From: Anderseniella sp963759095
Lineage (GTDB): Bacteria > Pseudomonadota > Alphaproteobacteria > Rhizobiales > Aestuariivirgaceae
DNA: 64,000 nt
Direction: 5' to 3'
NCBI GenBank assembly: GCA_963759095.1
Contig: CAVWYF010000030.1
Span: 62,001 to 126,000 of the forward strand
Every line of letters begins with the position of its first letter. Positions within the stretch are counted from its first letter, which is position 1. Shown here piece by piece: positions 1 to 8,451 of this stretch. Position numbers and translations under genes: made by a program. Below the pieces are notes generated by a model that was not told the DNA's origin, searched no databases, and saw only the letters and a list, made by a program, of their open reading frames with translations.

Positions 1-297
1 TGAAATGGTATCCGGTGCTCCCCGGCTGGTCCGCCAGGTGAACAGCACACTCGGCTCGGCATTAATGATGGCCTGAGCCTCGTTCAGATCCGCTTCAAGC
101 TCGGCAATTCGGGCCTCGCCTTCGGTTCTGCGCATCGTCATGCGGCGCACCGCAATAAAGGCCCACAGCATGACAACTGCCGACAAAAGCAGGGTTGCAA
201 CAGCATAACTGTTCTGGACGGAAACCGTCGTGGTCAAGGAACTCTGAGCGGCCGCATCGGGCGTCAGTGCACATAATCCGACCGTTACGGCAACCAT
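1..297 (-). CDS. PAS-domain sensor histidine kinase, N-terminal part
   Basis: Partial gene running off the left edge. Reading leftward from ATG at 297 gives a short Ala-rich leader, one hydrophobic segment (about residues 33-52, VATLLLSAVVMLWAFIAV), a basic stop-transfer stretch, then a Glu/Ala-rich helix (EARIAELEADLNEAQAIINAE) running into the start of a PAS-like domain (PSVLFTW). In rhizobia the gene next to ahcY on this side encodes a membrane PAS histidine kinase, related to DivL-type kinases, which fits. The kinase domains lie outside the window, so the class is inferred from this N-terminus plus gene order. The start at 297 is the first ATG that precedes the membrane segment in this frame. 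Confidence 0.6.
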   Translation of the reverse strand, partial: MVAVTVGLCALTPDAAAQSSLTTTVSVQNSYAVATLLLSAVVMLWAFIAVRRMTMRRTEGEARIAELEADLNEAQAIINAEPSVLFTWRTSRGAPDTIS

Positions 298-810
298 CAG
301 TGTTGCCGCACATGACCCCCCGCCAGTGTCTCGCACAAAGTGCAAAGCGTTTCAGGCCCCCTGAAAACGTTTTTCCCTATAGCAACATGGGTTCATGCGA
401 ACCCGTCAGGTTGCTATAACACTTTGGAATCGATCAGGTTTATGATTTTTTGCCCAAAAGGCAAAAAACATCCTGATCTAACGCTCCCTCCGGTCAGACG
501 GAATCACCTGACAGAAGAAAAGGTACTCGATTCCAAAGTGTTAGAGCAACCATACGCATTAATGTGAATGCATGTTGTCCCAAACGCAAAGCAACATCAC
601 TTACCTGTGTCAGGACTTCCTGAGCATGCAGTGCGTCCTCGCGCGAATCGAACACGCAATGTCCCTTAACAGGTATAGCCGCACGGGAGCAAAAAGCACA
701 CTACCCCGTTGCAATCTTATCAACGGGGTAGCGCACTCTGGAACATTTCAAAGGGGGTGTCGGAAACAACGCTAGAGCAACATGGGTTCGATAGGACCCA
801 TAAACCTGAT
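298..810. other. Gene-free spacer rich in palindromic repeats
   Basis: About 510 bases between the kinase start and the ahcY 3' end. I find no convincing coding sequence. It holds one full copy of the paired-hairpin repeat (381-479), a related fragment around 540-575 (ttagagcaaccatacgc), and a half copy beside the ahcY stop codon (about 774-814). The promoter of the leftward kinase gene should be here, but I cannot fix it. Confidence 0.7.
381..479. repeat. Paired-hairpin intergenic repeat, copy A
   Basis: First hairpin at 381-415: AGCAAC and GGGTTC pair with GAACCC and GTTGCT. It is followed by a conserved spacer (acactttggaa) and a second long imperfect palindrome at 432-479 that begins GATCAGG and ends CCTGATC. 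The same layout recurs near 5549, 23060, 24801, 28748 and 36526, and as a half copy at 774-814. Confidence 0.75.
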
Positions 811-814
811 CTAG
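774..814. repeat. Paired-hairpin repeat, half copy at the ahcY stop
   Basis: Contains only the GGGTTC/GAACCC-type hairpin core (catgggttc ... ggaccca) and the distal CCTGATCTAG end of the family. On the minus strand the element begins CTAGATCAGG, and its TAG is the ahcY stop codon (811-813). Confidence 0.65.
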
Positions 815-2211
815 TAGCGGTAGGTTTCCGGCTTGAACGGGCCGTCGGGGGTGACGCCGATGTAACTCGCCTGCTCTTCGGAAAGCCTGGTCAGCTTTGC
901 ACCGATCTTGGCGAGATGCAGCATGGCAACCTTTTCATCGAGATGCTTCGGCAGCACGTAAACCGAGTTCTTGTACTGATCACCCTTGGTCCACAACTCG
1001 ATCTGGGCCAGCGTCTGGTTGGCAAATGAAGCAGACATGACGAAGCTCGGATGGCCTGTTGCATTGCCAAGGTTCACCAGGCGGCCTTCAGACAGCAGGA
1101 TCATCCGGTTGCCGGCGGGAAACTCGATCATGTCCACCTGCGGCTTGATGTTGGTCCATTTGAAGTTCTTCAGACCGGCGACCTGGATTTCATTGTCGAA
1201 GTGGCCAATATTGCACACGATTGCCATGTCCTTGACACGGCGCATGTGTTCCACGGTCAAAATGTCCTTGTTGCCTGTTGCCGTAACAATGACATCGGCC
1301 CGTTCAATATCGTCATCCAGTGTCACTACTTCAAAACCGTCCATGGCGGCCTGGAGCGCACAGATCGGGTCAACTTCGGTCACCAGCACCCGCGCGCCTG
1401 CGCCGGCCAGAGATTGTGCCGAGCCTTTGCCGACATCTCCGTATCCGGCCACGATTGCCACTTTACCGGCAAGCATGACATCGGTTCCGCGGCGGATGGC
1501 GTCTACCAGCGATTCACGGCAACCGTATTTGTTGTCGAATTTCGATTTGGTCACACTGTCATTGACGTTGATCGCCGGGAACGGCAGGTCGCCCTTCTTT
1601 TCCAGTTCATACAGGCGGTGGACGCCGGTTGTGGTTTCTTCAGACACGCCTTTTATGGCGGCGCGCGCCCTGGTGAAGAAGCCCGGGTCACGCTCCATGC
1701 GTTTGCGGATGGTTGCGAAGAATATTTCTTCTTCTTCATTTCCGGGGTTATCCAGCTCGGAAATGTCGTTCTCAGCCTTGGCGCCGATCAGGATGTACAT
1801 GGTGGCATCGCCGCCGTCGTCCAGAATCATGTTGGCTGTTTCGCCGTTCGGCCAATCGAAGATCTTGTCGGCAAAGTCCCAGTATTCCTGCAGCGTTTCA
1901 CCCTTGTGGGCAAAAACCGGAATGCCGCGCTTTGCAATGGCTGCTGCGGCATGATCCTGGGTCGAGAAGATGTTGCACGATGCCCAGCGCACTTCAGCAC
2001 CCAGTGCCACAAGTGTTTCAATCAAAACGGCTGTCTGGATGGTCATGTGCAATGAGCCGGCGATACGTGCTCCCTTGAGAGGTTGAGCAGGACCGTATTC
2101 TTCGCGCACCGACATCAGGCCCGGCATTTCAACTTCTGCAATGGTGATTTCCTTGCGGCCAAATTCCGCAAGAGAAATGTCGGCGACGGCGTAATCGTTT
2201 GAGCTGGTCAT
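811..2211 (-). CDS. ahcY: Adenosylhomocysteinase
   Basis: Cytosolic NAD-dependent S-adenosylhomocysteine hydrolase: splits SAH to adenosine and homocysteine and so relieves product inhibition of methyltransferases. Visible family signatures are SCNIFSTQDHAAAAI near residue 80, the NAD-binding glycine motif GYGDVGKG near residue 258, and the characteristic C-terminus KPETYRY. I chose ATG at 2211 (466 aa, the usual alphaproteobacterial length) because AGGAA lies 9 nt upstream; another ATG at 2220 touches that Shine-Dalgarno and is less likely. The gene lies downstream of ptsH in the same direction with a 97-nt gap, the arrangement seen in rhizobia. Its stop codon lies in a palindromic repeat. 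Confidence 0.97.
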   Translation of the reverse strand: MTSSNDYAVADISLAEFGRKEITIAEVEMPGLMSVREEYGPAQPLKGARIAGSLHMTIQTAVLIETLVALGAEVRWASCNIFSTQDHAAAAIAKRGIPVFAHKGETLQEYWDFADKIFDWPNGETANMILDDGGDATMYILIGAKAENDISELDNPGNEEEEIFFATIRKRMERDPGFFTRARAAIKGVSEETTTGVHRLYELEKKGDLPFPAINVNDSVTKSKFDNKYGCRESLVDAIRRGTDVMLAGKVAIVAGYGDVGKGSAQSLAGAGARVLVTEVDPICALQAAMDGFEVVTLDDDIERADVIVTATGNKDILTVEHMRRVKDMAIVCNIGHFDNEIQVAGLKNFKWTNIKPQVDMIEFPAGNRMILLSEGRLVNLGNATGHPSFVMSASFANQTLAQIELWTKGDQYKNSVYVLPKHLDEKVAMLHLAKIGAKLTRLSEEQASYIGVTPDGPFKPETYRY

Positions 2212-2308
2212 GGGCAGCATTTCCTGTGTGAATTTTGCAATAGGACGTTGATTTGGGCGGTCTATATCAGGCCGTGCGCAGGATCGCAATAAACATATAA
2301 ATAAATCT

Positions 2309-2623
2309 TTATATATCGCCAGTGGCAGCGGTGTTATCAGCAGAGCTGTCTTCGCGGTCTTCGCCAAACCGGTCGGCCAGCAGGGCCGTGACTGCCTCAA
2401 TGGCCGCCTTCGCATCTTTGCCGGTCGCGGCAACCTTGATAATAGTGCCGGTTGATGCAGCAAGCATCATAAGCCCTAAGATTGACGTTCCCGGCACGCT
2501 TTGCCCGTCATGGGAAACCGTCACTTCGACATCAAACTGTTCAACGCATTTGACAAACCTGGCTGAAGCACGCGCATGCAGACCACGGCGGTTGGTAATT
2601 TCAAGCTCGCGCACCATCGTCAT
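2309..2623 (-). CDS. ptsH: Phosphocarrier protein HPr
   Basis: Small phosphocarrier of the regulatory PTS. The phosphorylatable histidine is His16 in GLHARAS, and the regulatory serine is Ser47 in SILGLMML, the target of HPr kinase (hprK is two genes upstream). At 104 aa it is slightly longer than the ~90-aa norm, with an acidic C-terminal tail (DREDSSADN). Its start overlaps the end of the EIIA gene by 4 nt, indicating translational coupling. No sugar-specific EIIBC is nearby, so it probably takes phosphate from EI-Ntr (PtsP, outside the window) and passes it to the EIIA here and to EIIA-Ntr (ptsN at 21.7 kb). Confidence 0.93.
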   Translation of the reverse strand: MTMVRELEITNRRGLHARASARFVKCVEQFDVEVTVSHDGQSVPGTSILGLMMLAASTGTIIKVAATGKDAKAAIEAVTALLADRFGEDREDSSADNTAATGDI

Positions 2624-3018
2624 CGATTCAGCAAGCTTCCTGCAAGATTTATGTATTTACGCCCGGCATTCTGGGCTTCTTCGGCGGCCTTTTGCAAAGG
2701 CAGCGATGCGCGCACGCTGGCAAGCTTGATCAGCATCGGCAGATTTGCACCGGCAAGCACTTCTATATCGTCGTCATCCATCGCCGAAATGGCAAGGTTG
2801 GACGGCGTGCCGCCGAACATGTCGGTTACAACGATAACACCTGCGCCGGAATTGACTTTCTTGATGGCGGACAGGATGTCGTCGCGACGCTGATCCCCGT
2901 CATCGTCAGGCCCGATCCCGATGACTTCAATATTCTCCTGAGGCCCCACCACATGAACCAGCGCATTGCACAGTTCCTGTGCCAGCCTGCCGTGTGAAAC
3001 CAGTACGAGTCCGATCAT
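2620..3018 (-). CDS. PTS EIIA component, mannose/fructose family
   Basis: 132-aa cytosolic EIIA domain of the mannose family. The phosphoacceptor is His9 in the N-terminal LVLVSHG motif, and VIVVTDMFGGTPSN is the family signature in the middle. Rhizobia keep this stand-alone EIIA (often called manX) with HPr and HPrK but without a matching permease, so it acts as a regulatory output rather than in sugar uptake. ATG at 3018 begins right at the conserved fold. The 157-nt gap up to hprK holds no gene. Confidence 0.92.
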   Translation of the reverse strand: MIGLVLVSHGRLAQELCNALVHVVGPQENIEVIGIGPDDDGDQRRDDILSAIKKVNSGAGVIVVTDMFGGTPSNLAISAMDDDDIEVLAGANLPMLIKLASVRASLPLQKAAEEAQNAGRKYINLAGSLLNR

Positions 3019-3175
3019 GTGTGCAATGCCTGATTTGGCCCACCGAAGGGGTTAATGATTATTTCCTTTGGTACTGGTTCTGGAAAAATTGCCGGCAACG
3101 GTGCGGTACCTTCCTTTTAACGGATGGCTACATTAGCGTTTCGGTGACTGTCCGCAAGGCCCGATCAACGGATAC

Positions 3176-3682
3176 TCACGAATTGCTCAGACCCGCCAAT
3201 CCCCAGTGTATCAGCGCCAGTGTGCGGACCTGTGCTGCTGCTGACGGGGTTGAAAAGTCAATTTTGTGCAGGGGCAGGCTCTGGCCGGCCAATTCGATGA
3301 CTTCAGAGTCAGGTATCCGTTCAATATCGGCCGCATCTGCGTGGGCAATGACCATATCAAGGTGCACCGGAAAACCGGCTTTTTTGATATTGATGATGCC
3401 TATGCCGCGCACTTCCAGCAATTCTTCAATGGCGGACGGCGCACTTGCTGTGAGGACACCGTTAACATCCTCAAGCAGAACCTGATCGTCACTTACAAGA
3501 TGTCCGCGGATGGGATCGGTTGATCCGGCACCAAATCCTGTTTGGTCAATCAACTGCAATGCCAGGGACGATTTACCGGTACCTGGTGCGCCTTGCAGCA
3601 GCACACCGGCTGTGTGCCCGGCGCATGACAAGGCAATGCAGGTGCCGTGTGTGTTGACGGATCCTGATGCCGGATCGCCCAT
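3176..3682 (-). CDS. hprK: HPr kinase/phosphorylase, short form
   Basis: 168-aa enzyme corresponding only to the C-terminal catalytic half of Firmicutes HprK, as is typical for alphaproteobacteria. Walker A is GAPGTGKSS (Lys37), followed by HLVSDDQ and the HprK signature LLEVRGIGII. It phosphorylates or dephosphorylates the serine of HPr (Ser47 of ptsH) and links PTS state to regulation. It lies 8 nt downstream of chvG and is probably cotranscribed with chvI-chvG, matching the rhizobial order chvI-chvG-hprK-EIIA-ptsH-ahcY. Confidence 0.92.
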   Translation of the reverse strand: MGDPASGSVNTHGTCIALSCAGHTAGVLLQGAPGTGKSSLALQLIDQTGFGAGSTDPIRGHLVSDDQVLLEDVNGVLTASAPSAIEELLEVRGIGIINIKKAGFPVHLDMVIAHADAADIERIPDSEVIELAGQSLPLHKIDFSTPSAAAQVRTLALIHWGLAGLSNS

Positions 3683-3690
3683 GGCGAGTG

Positions 3691-5526
3691 TCAGGACTTG
3701 CGGCGCGGCAGGTCGGATGCCGAGCGTTCAACCGGTAGCCGTACCGCAAAGCGGGCTCCCTTGATTTCGGCATCCTCACCTGTGCCGGACTTGCCGCCAT
3801 AATGGTTTGACGCCCGGATTGTTCCGTTGTGTGCTTCCACGATCTGGCGTGAGATGGACAGGCCCAGGCCGGAGTTCTTGCCGAACGAGTTTTCCGGCCT
3901 GTCCGTGTAAAACCGCTCGAAAATCCGCTCCAGGTTGGCTGGCGGAATACCGGGCCCGGTATCCTCCACGACATACTCCACGATGTGCCCCTTTCGCCGT
4001 AGTGTCACGGCGACTTCCCCGTTTTCCGGCGAAAATGAAACCGCATTGGCAATCAGATTGCGCGTGACCTGGCCCAACCGGTTGTCATGTCCGGTGATTT
4101 TAAATCCGTCCTTGCCCGAAAATTCGCCCGGCAACGGCTCGATTTTCAAGGTTACTTGCGGCTGGTTTTCGCGACGGGTCTCATTGGCCAGTTCGACAAA
4201 CGTCTCGAGCAACTGGCGCATGTCGACAGGCCCGGCTTCACTGCGGGCCAGTTCGGCGTCCAGGCGCGATGCATCGGAAATGTCGGAAATCAGCCGGTCC
4301 AGCCGCTTGACGTCATCCTTGACGATGGTAACCAGACGTTCGCGCTGTTCCGGCGTGCGGGCATACTCGAAGGTTTCAACCGCTGAGCGCAGCGATGTCA
4401 GAGGGTTTTTAAGCTCGTGTGCAACATCGGCTGCGAATGCCTCGATGGCCTCGATCCGGTTGTACAGCGAACTTGTCATCTCCCTTAAAGAGCCGGACAA
4501 ATGCCCGATTTCGTCGCGCCGGGATGAAAAATCCGGAATTTCCACACGTTTGGCATGGCCGCGGCTCACCGCGGCAGCGGCACTGGACAGCCGTCTTATG
4601 GGTTCGGCAATATGGCCCGCCATCAGCAATGACAAGATGATTGTCACCAGCGATGTGAACATGAAAATAAACAGGATGATCCGCATGTCTTCGCGCAGGA
4701 CCGCGTCAATCTCGCCGCCTGGGGTGGTCAGTACAAGTGCACCCTGAACCGCCCGGAACCGCTGCACCGGAACCGCAACGGCAACAATGATCTCTTTCTT
4801 CTTGTTGACACGCACCACGGAGACGGACGCGCCGTTGAGGGCAGCGCGAATTTCTTCAAACTCGCTACCATTGGTGGCCGTATATTCTTTTTGTTCCTTG
4901 TATCCGACAGCCAAAAACCATTCATTGAATTGGTCCCACAGTGCATCGTACAGGGAGTTTTCATCCTGCGTGTCGCGCGGCGGCAAATTGATCCGCAGGA
5001 CTTCGCCCCGCCCGTAAAAATAGCGGCTGTCCACAATCATGGCGCCGTCCCGGTCAAACAGATGCGCCCGAATGTCGGTGTTTGATACCAGACGCCGCAA
5101 CACAGGCCCGGCCCGGTCCGGGTTTACCAGGAAATCGGTCTGCCCGGAGGTTGCGGGCGCTGCTGCAGAGGGGTTGAGTTGCTGCTCGATCAGTTGCTCC
5201 GGATCGAGAATAAGCTGGTCGGTTTCCACCGAAACCGAAGACCCAACCGCTGCTGCCATTATTTGTGCCTGTGTCATCAGGCTTTGTACACGGCTGTCAA
5301 TCAGGCTCTTGCGGCTCTGGTTGAAGAACAGGATACCAAGCACCAGTATGATCAGGCCACACAGGTTGATGATCAGAATGCGACTTGTCAGATGGGCCGG
5401 TGCAAACCGGTCCCACCATGCAGCGGGCCGGGTCAACTGCTCCTCGGGCGCGATGTTTTCAGAAACCGCATGTTCAGAAACCGAAGCCGCCCGGTCGTTA
5501 TGTCCAAGATCCGATTGGATCGTCAT
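3691..5526 (-). CDS. chvG: Sensor histidine kinase ChvG/ExoS
   Basis: 611-aa inner-membrane sensor kinase. Order: about 50 cytosolic residues; first membrane segment near residues 50-70 (LIINLCGLIILVLGILFF); a periplasmic region of about 200 residues; second membrane segment (IILFIFMFTSLVTIILSLLM); HAMP linker; HisKA with phosphoacceptor His370 in VAHELKNPLTSL; then an HATPase domain with an N-box, DTGPGIP and GLGLSIS. The ChvG-ChvI pair of rhizobia responds to acid and envelope stress and controls exopolysaccharide, motility and host-entry genes; its periplasmic ExoR partner gene is not in the window. GGGAC lies just upstream of the ATG. chvI precedes it, separated by a repeat-containing gap of about 135 nt. 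Confidence 0.93.
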   Translation of the reverse strand: MTIQSDLGHNDRAASVSEHAVSENIAPEEQLTRPAAWWDRFAPAHLTSRILIINLCGLIILVLGILFFNQSRKSLIDSRVQSLMTQAQIMAAAVGSSVSVETDQLILDPEQLIEQQLNPSAAAPATSGQTDFLVNPDRAGPVLRRLVSNTDIRAHLFDRDGAMIVDSRYFYGRGEVLRINLPPRDTQDENSLYDALWDQFNEWFLAVGYKEQKEYTATNGSEFEEIRAALNGASVSVVRVNKKKEIIVAVAVPVQRFRAVQGALVLTTPGGEIDAVLREDMRIILFIFMFTSLVTIILSLLMAGHIAEPIRRLSSAAAAVSRGHAKRVEIPDFSSRRDEIGHLSGSLREMTSSLYNRIEAIEAFAADVAHELKNPLTSLRSAVETFEYARTPEQRERLVTIVKDDVKRLDRLISDISDASRLDAELARSEAGPVDMRQLLETFVELANETRRENQPQVTLKIEPLPGEFSGKDGFKITGHDNRLGQVTRNLIANAVSFSPENGEVAVTLRRKGHIVEYVVEDTGPGIPPANLERIFERFYTDRPENSFGKNSGLGLSISRQIVEAHNGTIRASNHYGGKSGTGEDAEIKGARFAVRLPVERSASDLPRRKS

Positions 5527-5548
5527 AGGCCGTCCCTACTGAAACGCT

Positions 5549-5650
5549 GTCAGACCACCATGGGTTCACCGGAACCCATGGTGGTCTGACACTTTGGAAG
5601 CGATCAGGTTTATGAATTAGGTTGTCTCAACCAAAAATCATCCTGATCTA
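5549..5650. repeat. Paired-hairpin intergenic repeat, copy B
   Basis: Best-preserved copy. The first hairpin (5549-5590) is a perfect 19-bp stem with loop accg. After the spacer acactttggaag comes the second palindrome (5602-5648), starting GATCAGG and ending CCTGATC, with an inner GGTTG/CAACC pair. It fills most of the gap between chvI and chvG, so both genes' transcript would carry it. Confidence 0.85.
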
Positions 5651-5662
5651 GCCACGTTCATT

Positions 5663-6361
5663 TTACATCTCGCGGAACCGGTATCCAACTCCATAGAGCG
5701 TTTCGATAGCGTCAAAATCGTCATCAACTACCTTGAATTTCTTGCGCAGTCGCTTGATGTGGCTGTCAATTGTGCGGTCATCAACATAGACCTGGTCGTC
5801 ATAGGCTGCATCCATCAAAGAGTCGCGGCTCTTGACGATGCCCGGGCGCTGCGCCAGCGCCTGCAGGATCAAAAACTCGGTAACGGTGAGGGTGACCGAT
5901 TTTCCGTCCCATGTGCTGGAATGGCGGTCCGGATCCATCATCAGGCGGCCACGCTCGATGATCTTGCTGGCTTCACCGGTAACCTCGATGCCTTCGCGGC
6001 TCTGTGCCCGGCGTAAGACAGCCTTGACACGCTCGACCAGGAGGCGCTGCGAGAACGGTTTGCGGATAAAGTCGTCGGCACCCATTTTCAGGCCGAACAG
6101 CTCGTCAATTTCCTCGTCCTTGGAGGTGAGGAAGATAACGGGGAGGTCTGATTTCTGGCGCAGGCGGCGCAATAGCTCCATGCCGTCCATGCGTGGCATC
6201 TTGATATCGAAGATTGCCATGTCCGGAGGTGTGTCTTCCAACCCTTGCAGCGCGGCAACGCCGTCCGTATAGGTGCTGGTGCTGTAGCCTTCTGCCTCCA
6301 GTGCCATGGACACCGATGTCAGAATATGCCGGTCGTCATCAACGAGCGCAATTGTTGGCAT
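5663..6361 (-). CDS. chvI: Response regulator ChvI
   Basis: 232-aa OmpR/PhoB-type regulator. The receiver domain has acidic residues DDD at 8-10, phosphoacceptor Asp52 in FDIKMPRMDG, a switch Thr in FLTSK and Lys in RKPF. The C-terminal winged helix ends with the expected DDRTIDSHIKRLRKKF and GVGYRF. ATG at 6361 is chosen because GGGA is spaced about 8 nt and because the conserved receiver begins MPTIALVDDD; the longer upstream extension is low-complexity and not family-like. It transcribes away from pckA across a shared 420-nt promoter region, as in Agrobacterium and Sinorhizobium. Confidence 0.95.
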   Translation of the reverse strand: MPTIALVDDDRHILTSVSMALEAEGYSTSTYTDGVAALQGLEDTPPDMAIFDIKMPRMDGMELLRRLRQKSDLPVIFLTSKDEEIDELFGLKMGADDFIRKPFSQRLLVERVKAVLRRAQSREGIEVTGEASKIIERGRLMMDPDRHSSTWDGKSVTLTVTEFLILQALAQRPGIVKSRDSLMDAAYDDQVYVDDRTIDSHIKRLRKKFKVVDDDFDAIETLYGVGYRFREM

Positions 6362-6782
6362 GCGTTTTCCCAATGCTTTGTCTCCGTCCTGATGGCGAGC
6401 CGTAAAGACTGATCTGGCACAAATTGTGGCAGGATGTTTTACGCTGTCGCAAAGTAAAACATGGACGGAATATGGTGGCACTGGCAAAAGATAACAAGTG
6501 CGAGTGCCAAAATGTGAAGGCCGCGACATTCCGTCAGCCCCGACACCTTTGCGTTTTTCGCCACAATTACGCTATCAACAGAAATCGCATTTCATTTTTT
6601 TGACGGCTTGAAGGCAATCAAAAGATTGCTTAGTTTAGTTTCCATACAGGGTTTTTGTTGAGGGCGATGCGCCGTGAAATCACAACCCGTTTCATCCACA
6701 GAAAAGAGATCACAGACGTAATGAACAAATTCATGGCTGTTAGGTGCCGTGTGTCTTTCATTACTGTTTCAGGAGCAGCGCG
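6362..6782. promoter_or_regulatory. Divergent chvI/pckA promoter region with a small palindrome
   Basis: 420-nt spacer between the divergent chvI and pckA genes. I see no coding sequence. At 6614-6629 there is a perfect inverted repeat, GCAATC-AAAA-GATTGC, in an AT-rich stretch, a plausible operator on the pckA side. No confident -35/-10 pair could be assigned by eye. Control of pckA by ChvI is known in rhizobia, but the site here is only inferred. Confidence 0.4.
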
Positions 6783-8396
6783 TTGCAACACACAGGCCAT
6801 TTCAATCCAGCCTTTCCTATAGAGACAACCCAGATCAACGGGGCGCAGGAGGTTCACTACAACCTGAATGCCGCGCAGCTTTTCGAGATGTCGCTCAAGC
6901 TGAACGAAGGCATGGTGACCGATAGCGGTGCGCTGGCGGTTGTCACCGGAAAGCACACCGGCCGGTCTGCCCAGGACAAGTTCATCGTTCGTGACGCCGA
7001 TACCGAAGACAATATCTGGTGGGACAATAACAAGGGCATGTCTTCCGACCATTTCGCCGCCCTGAAAGCCGATTTCCTGGATCATGCCAAAGGCAAGCGC
7101 CTGTTTGTCCAGGATTTGTATGGTGGTGCGGATGCTGATCACCGCATCAGGGTTCGCGTAGTGACACAGTTTGCCTGGCACGCATTGTTCATCCGGTATC
7201 TGCTGCGTCGCCCGTCTCGTGCCGAGGTCATGGATTTTACACCCGAGCTGACAATCATCAATCAACCCAGCTTCAAGGCTGATCCCGCAAAACACGGTTC
7301 ACGCACTGAAACGGTCATTGCGATCAATCTGACTGAAAAACTGGTATTGATCGGTGACAGCGAATATGCCGGTGAAACCAAGAAATCGGTGTTCGGCACC
7401 CTCAATTATTTCCTGCCTGAAAAGGGCATCATGCCCATGCACTGTTCGGCCAATGCCGGTGACGATGGCACATCTGCACTGTTCTTCGGTCTGTCAGGTA
7501 CCGGCAAGACCACATTGTCATCGGATGCGTCACGCACGCTTATTGGTGATGATGAGCACGGCTGGTCGCCAAACGGCATCTTCAACTTTGAAGGCGGATG
7601 CTATGCCAAGACGGTCAATCTGTCTGCGGAAGCCGAGCCGGAGATTTATGCGACCACACAGCGTTGGGGCTCTGTCCTGGAAAACGTCATGGTCGACGCA
7701 GACACAAGAACACCGGACTTTGACGATGTCTCGTTGACCGAAAATGGCCGGGTTGCTTATCCGATGCACTTCATTCCGAATGCATCGGAAGACGGTACCG
7801 CCCCGCATCCGAAGAATGTCATCATGCTGACCGCAGATGCATCCGGTGTCCTGCCGCCGATCGCGCGTCTGACACCGCACCAGGCAATGTATCACTTCCT
7901 GTCCGGTTACACGGCCAAGGTGGCCGGCACCGAAAAAGGTGTCAAAGGCACCGTGGCGACATTCTCGACCTGTTTTGGCGCACCCTTCATGCCGCGTCAC
8001 CCAAGCGTTTACGGTAATCTGCTCAAAAAGCTGATTGCCGAGCATGGCGCCACCTGCTGGCTGGTCAATACCGGCTGGACCGGCGGGCCTTATGGTGAAG
8101 GTCATCGCATGCCGATCAAGGCAACCCGCGCATTATTGGCCGCCGCACTTGATGGCAGTCTCAACAATGTGCCGATGCGCACCGATGCGTCCTTCGGTTT
8201 TGAGGTGCCAATGTCTGTCCCGAATGTGGACAGTGCAGTGCTTGATCCGCGCAGCACCTGGGCTGATCCGGCAGCTTACGATGCCAAAGCCAGTGAACTG
8301 GTCGCCATGTTTGTGGACAATTTCGAGAAGTTTGCCGACCACGTCGACACCGAAGTGCTGGCGGCGGCACCGGCGGTGCGGGACGCTGCCGAGTAG
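6783..8396 (+). CDS. pckA: Phosphoenolpyruvate carboxykinase (ATP)
   Basis: Converts oxaloacetate and ATP to PEP and CO2, the entry to gluconeogenesis during growth on C4 acids. Substrate motifs: ADHRIRVRVVTQFAWHALF and MHCSANAG; the nucleotide P-loop GLSGTGKT is at residues 236-243, followed by GDDEHGW and FEGGCYAK. I set the start at TTG 6783 because AGGAG lies 7 nt before it (6771-6775), giving 537 aa, the normal family length; a GTG at 6744 has no ribosome-binding site and would add unconserved residues. It is divergent from chvI as in other rhizobia. Confidence 0.94.
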   Translation: MQHTGHFNPAFPIETTQINGAQEVHYNLNAAQLFEMSLKLNEGMVTDSGALAVVTGKHTGRSAQDKFIVRDADTEDNIWWDNNKGMSSDHFAALKADFLDHAKGKRLFVQDLYGGADADHRIRVRVVTQFAWHALFIRYLLRRPSRAEVMDFTPELTIINQPSFKADPAKHGSRTETVIAINLTEKLVLIGDSEYAGETKKSVFGTLNYFLPEKGIMPMHCSANAGDDGTSALFFGLSGTGKTTLSSDASRTLIGDDEHGWSPNGIFNFEGGCYAKTVNLSAEAEPEIYATTQRWGSVLENVMVDADTRTPDFDDVSLTENGRVAYPMHFIPNASEDGTAPHPKNVIMLTADASGVLPPIARLTPHQAMYHFLSGYTAKVAGTEKGVKGTVATFSTCFGAPFMPRHPSVYGNLLKKLIAEHGATCWLVNTGWTGGPYGEGHRMPIKATRALLAAALDGSLNNVPMRTDASFGFEVPMSVPNVDSAVLDPRSTWADPAAYDAKASELVAMFVDNFEKFADHVDTEVLAAAPAVRDAAE

Positions 8397-8451
8397 GGCT
8401 CGGCGTGTCTTGCAAAAGTGTGTGCGGCCGCACCCCTGGACGGCTGCGCGC

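Noticed and set aside
986..2055. Long reading frames on the plus strand opposite ahcY
   Set aside because: They mirror the ahcY codon pattern, lack recognisable domains and have no ribosome-binding sites; ordinary antisense shadows of a GC-rich gene.
2212..2308. Possible SAM/SAH riboswitch before ahcY
   Set aside because: The 97-nt gap shows no clear conserved core by eye, and ahcY is probably read through from ptsH; a covariance search would be needed.
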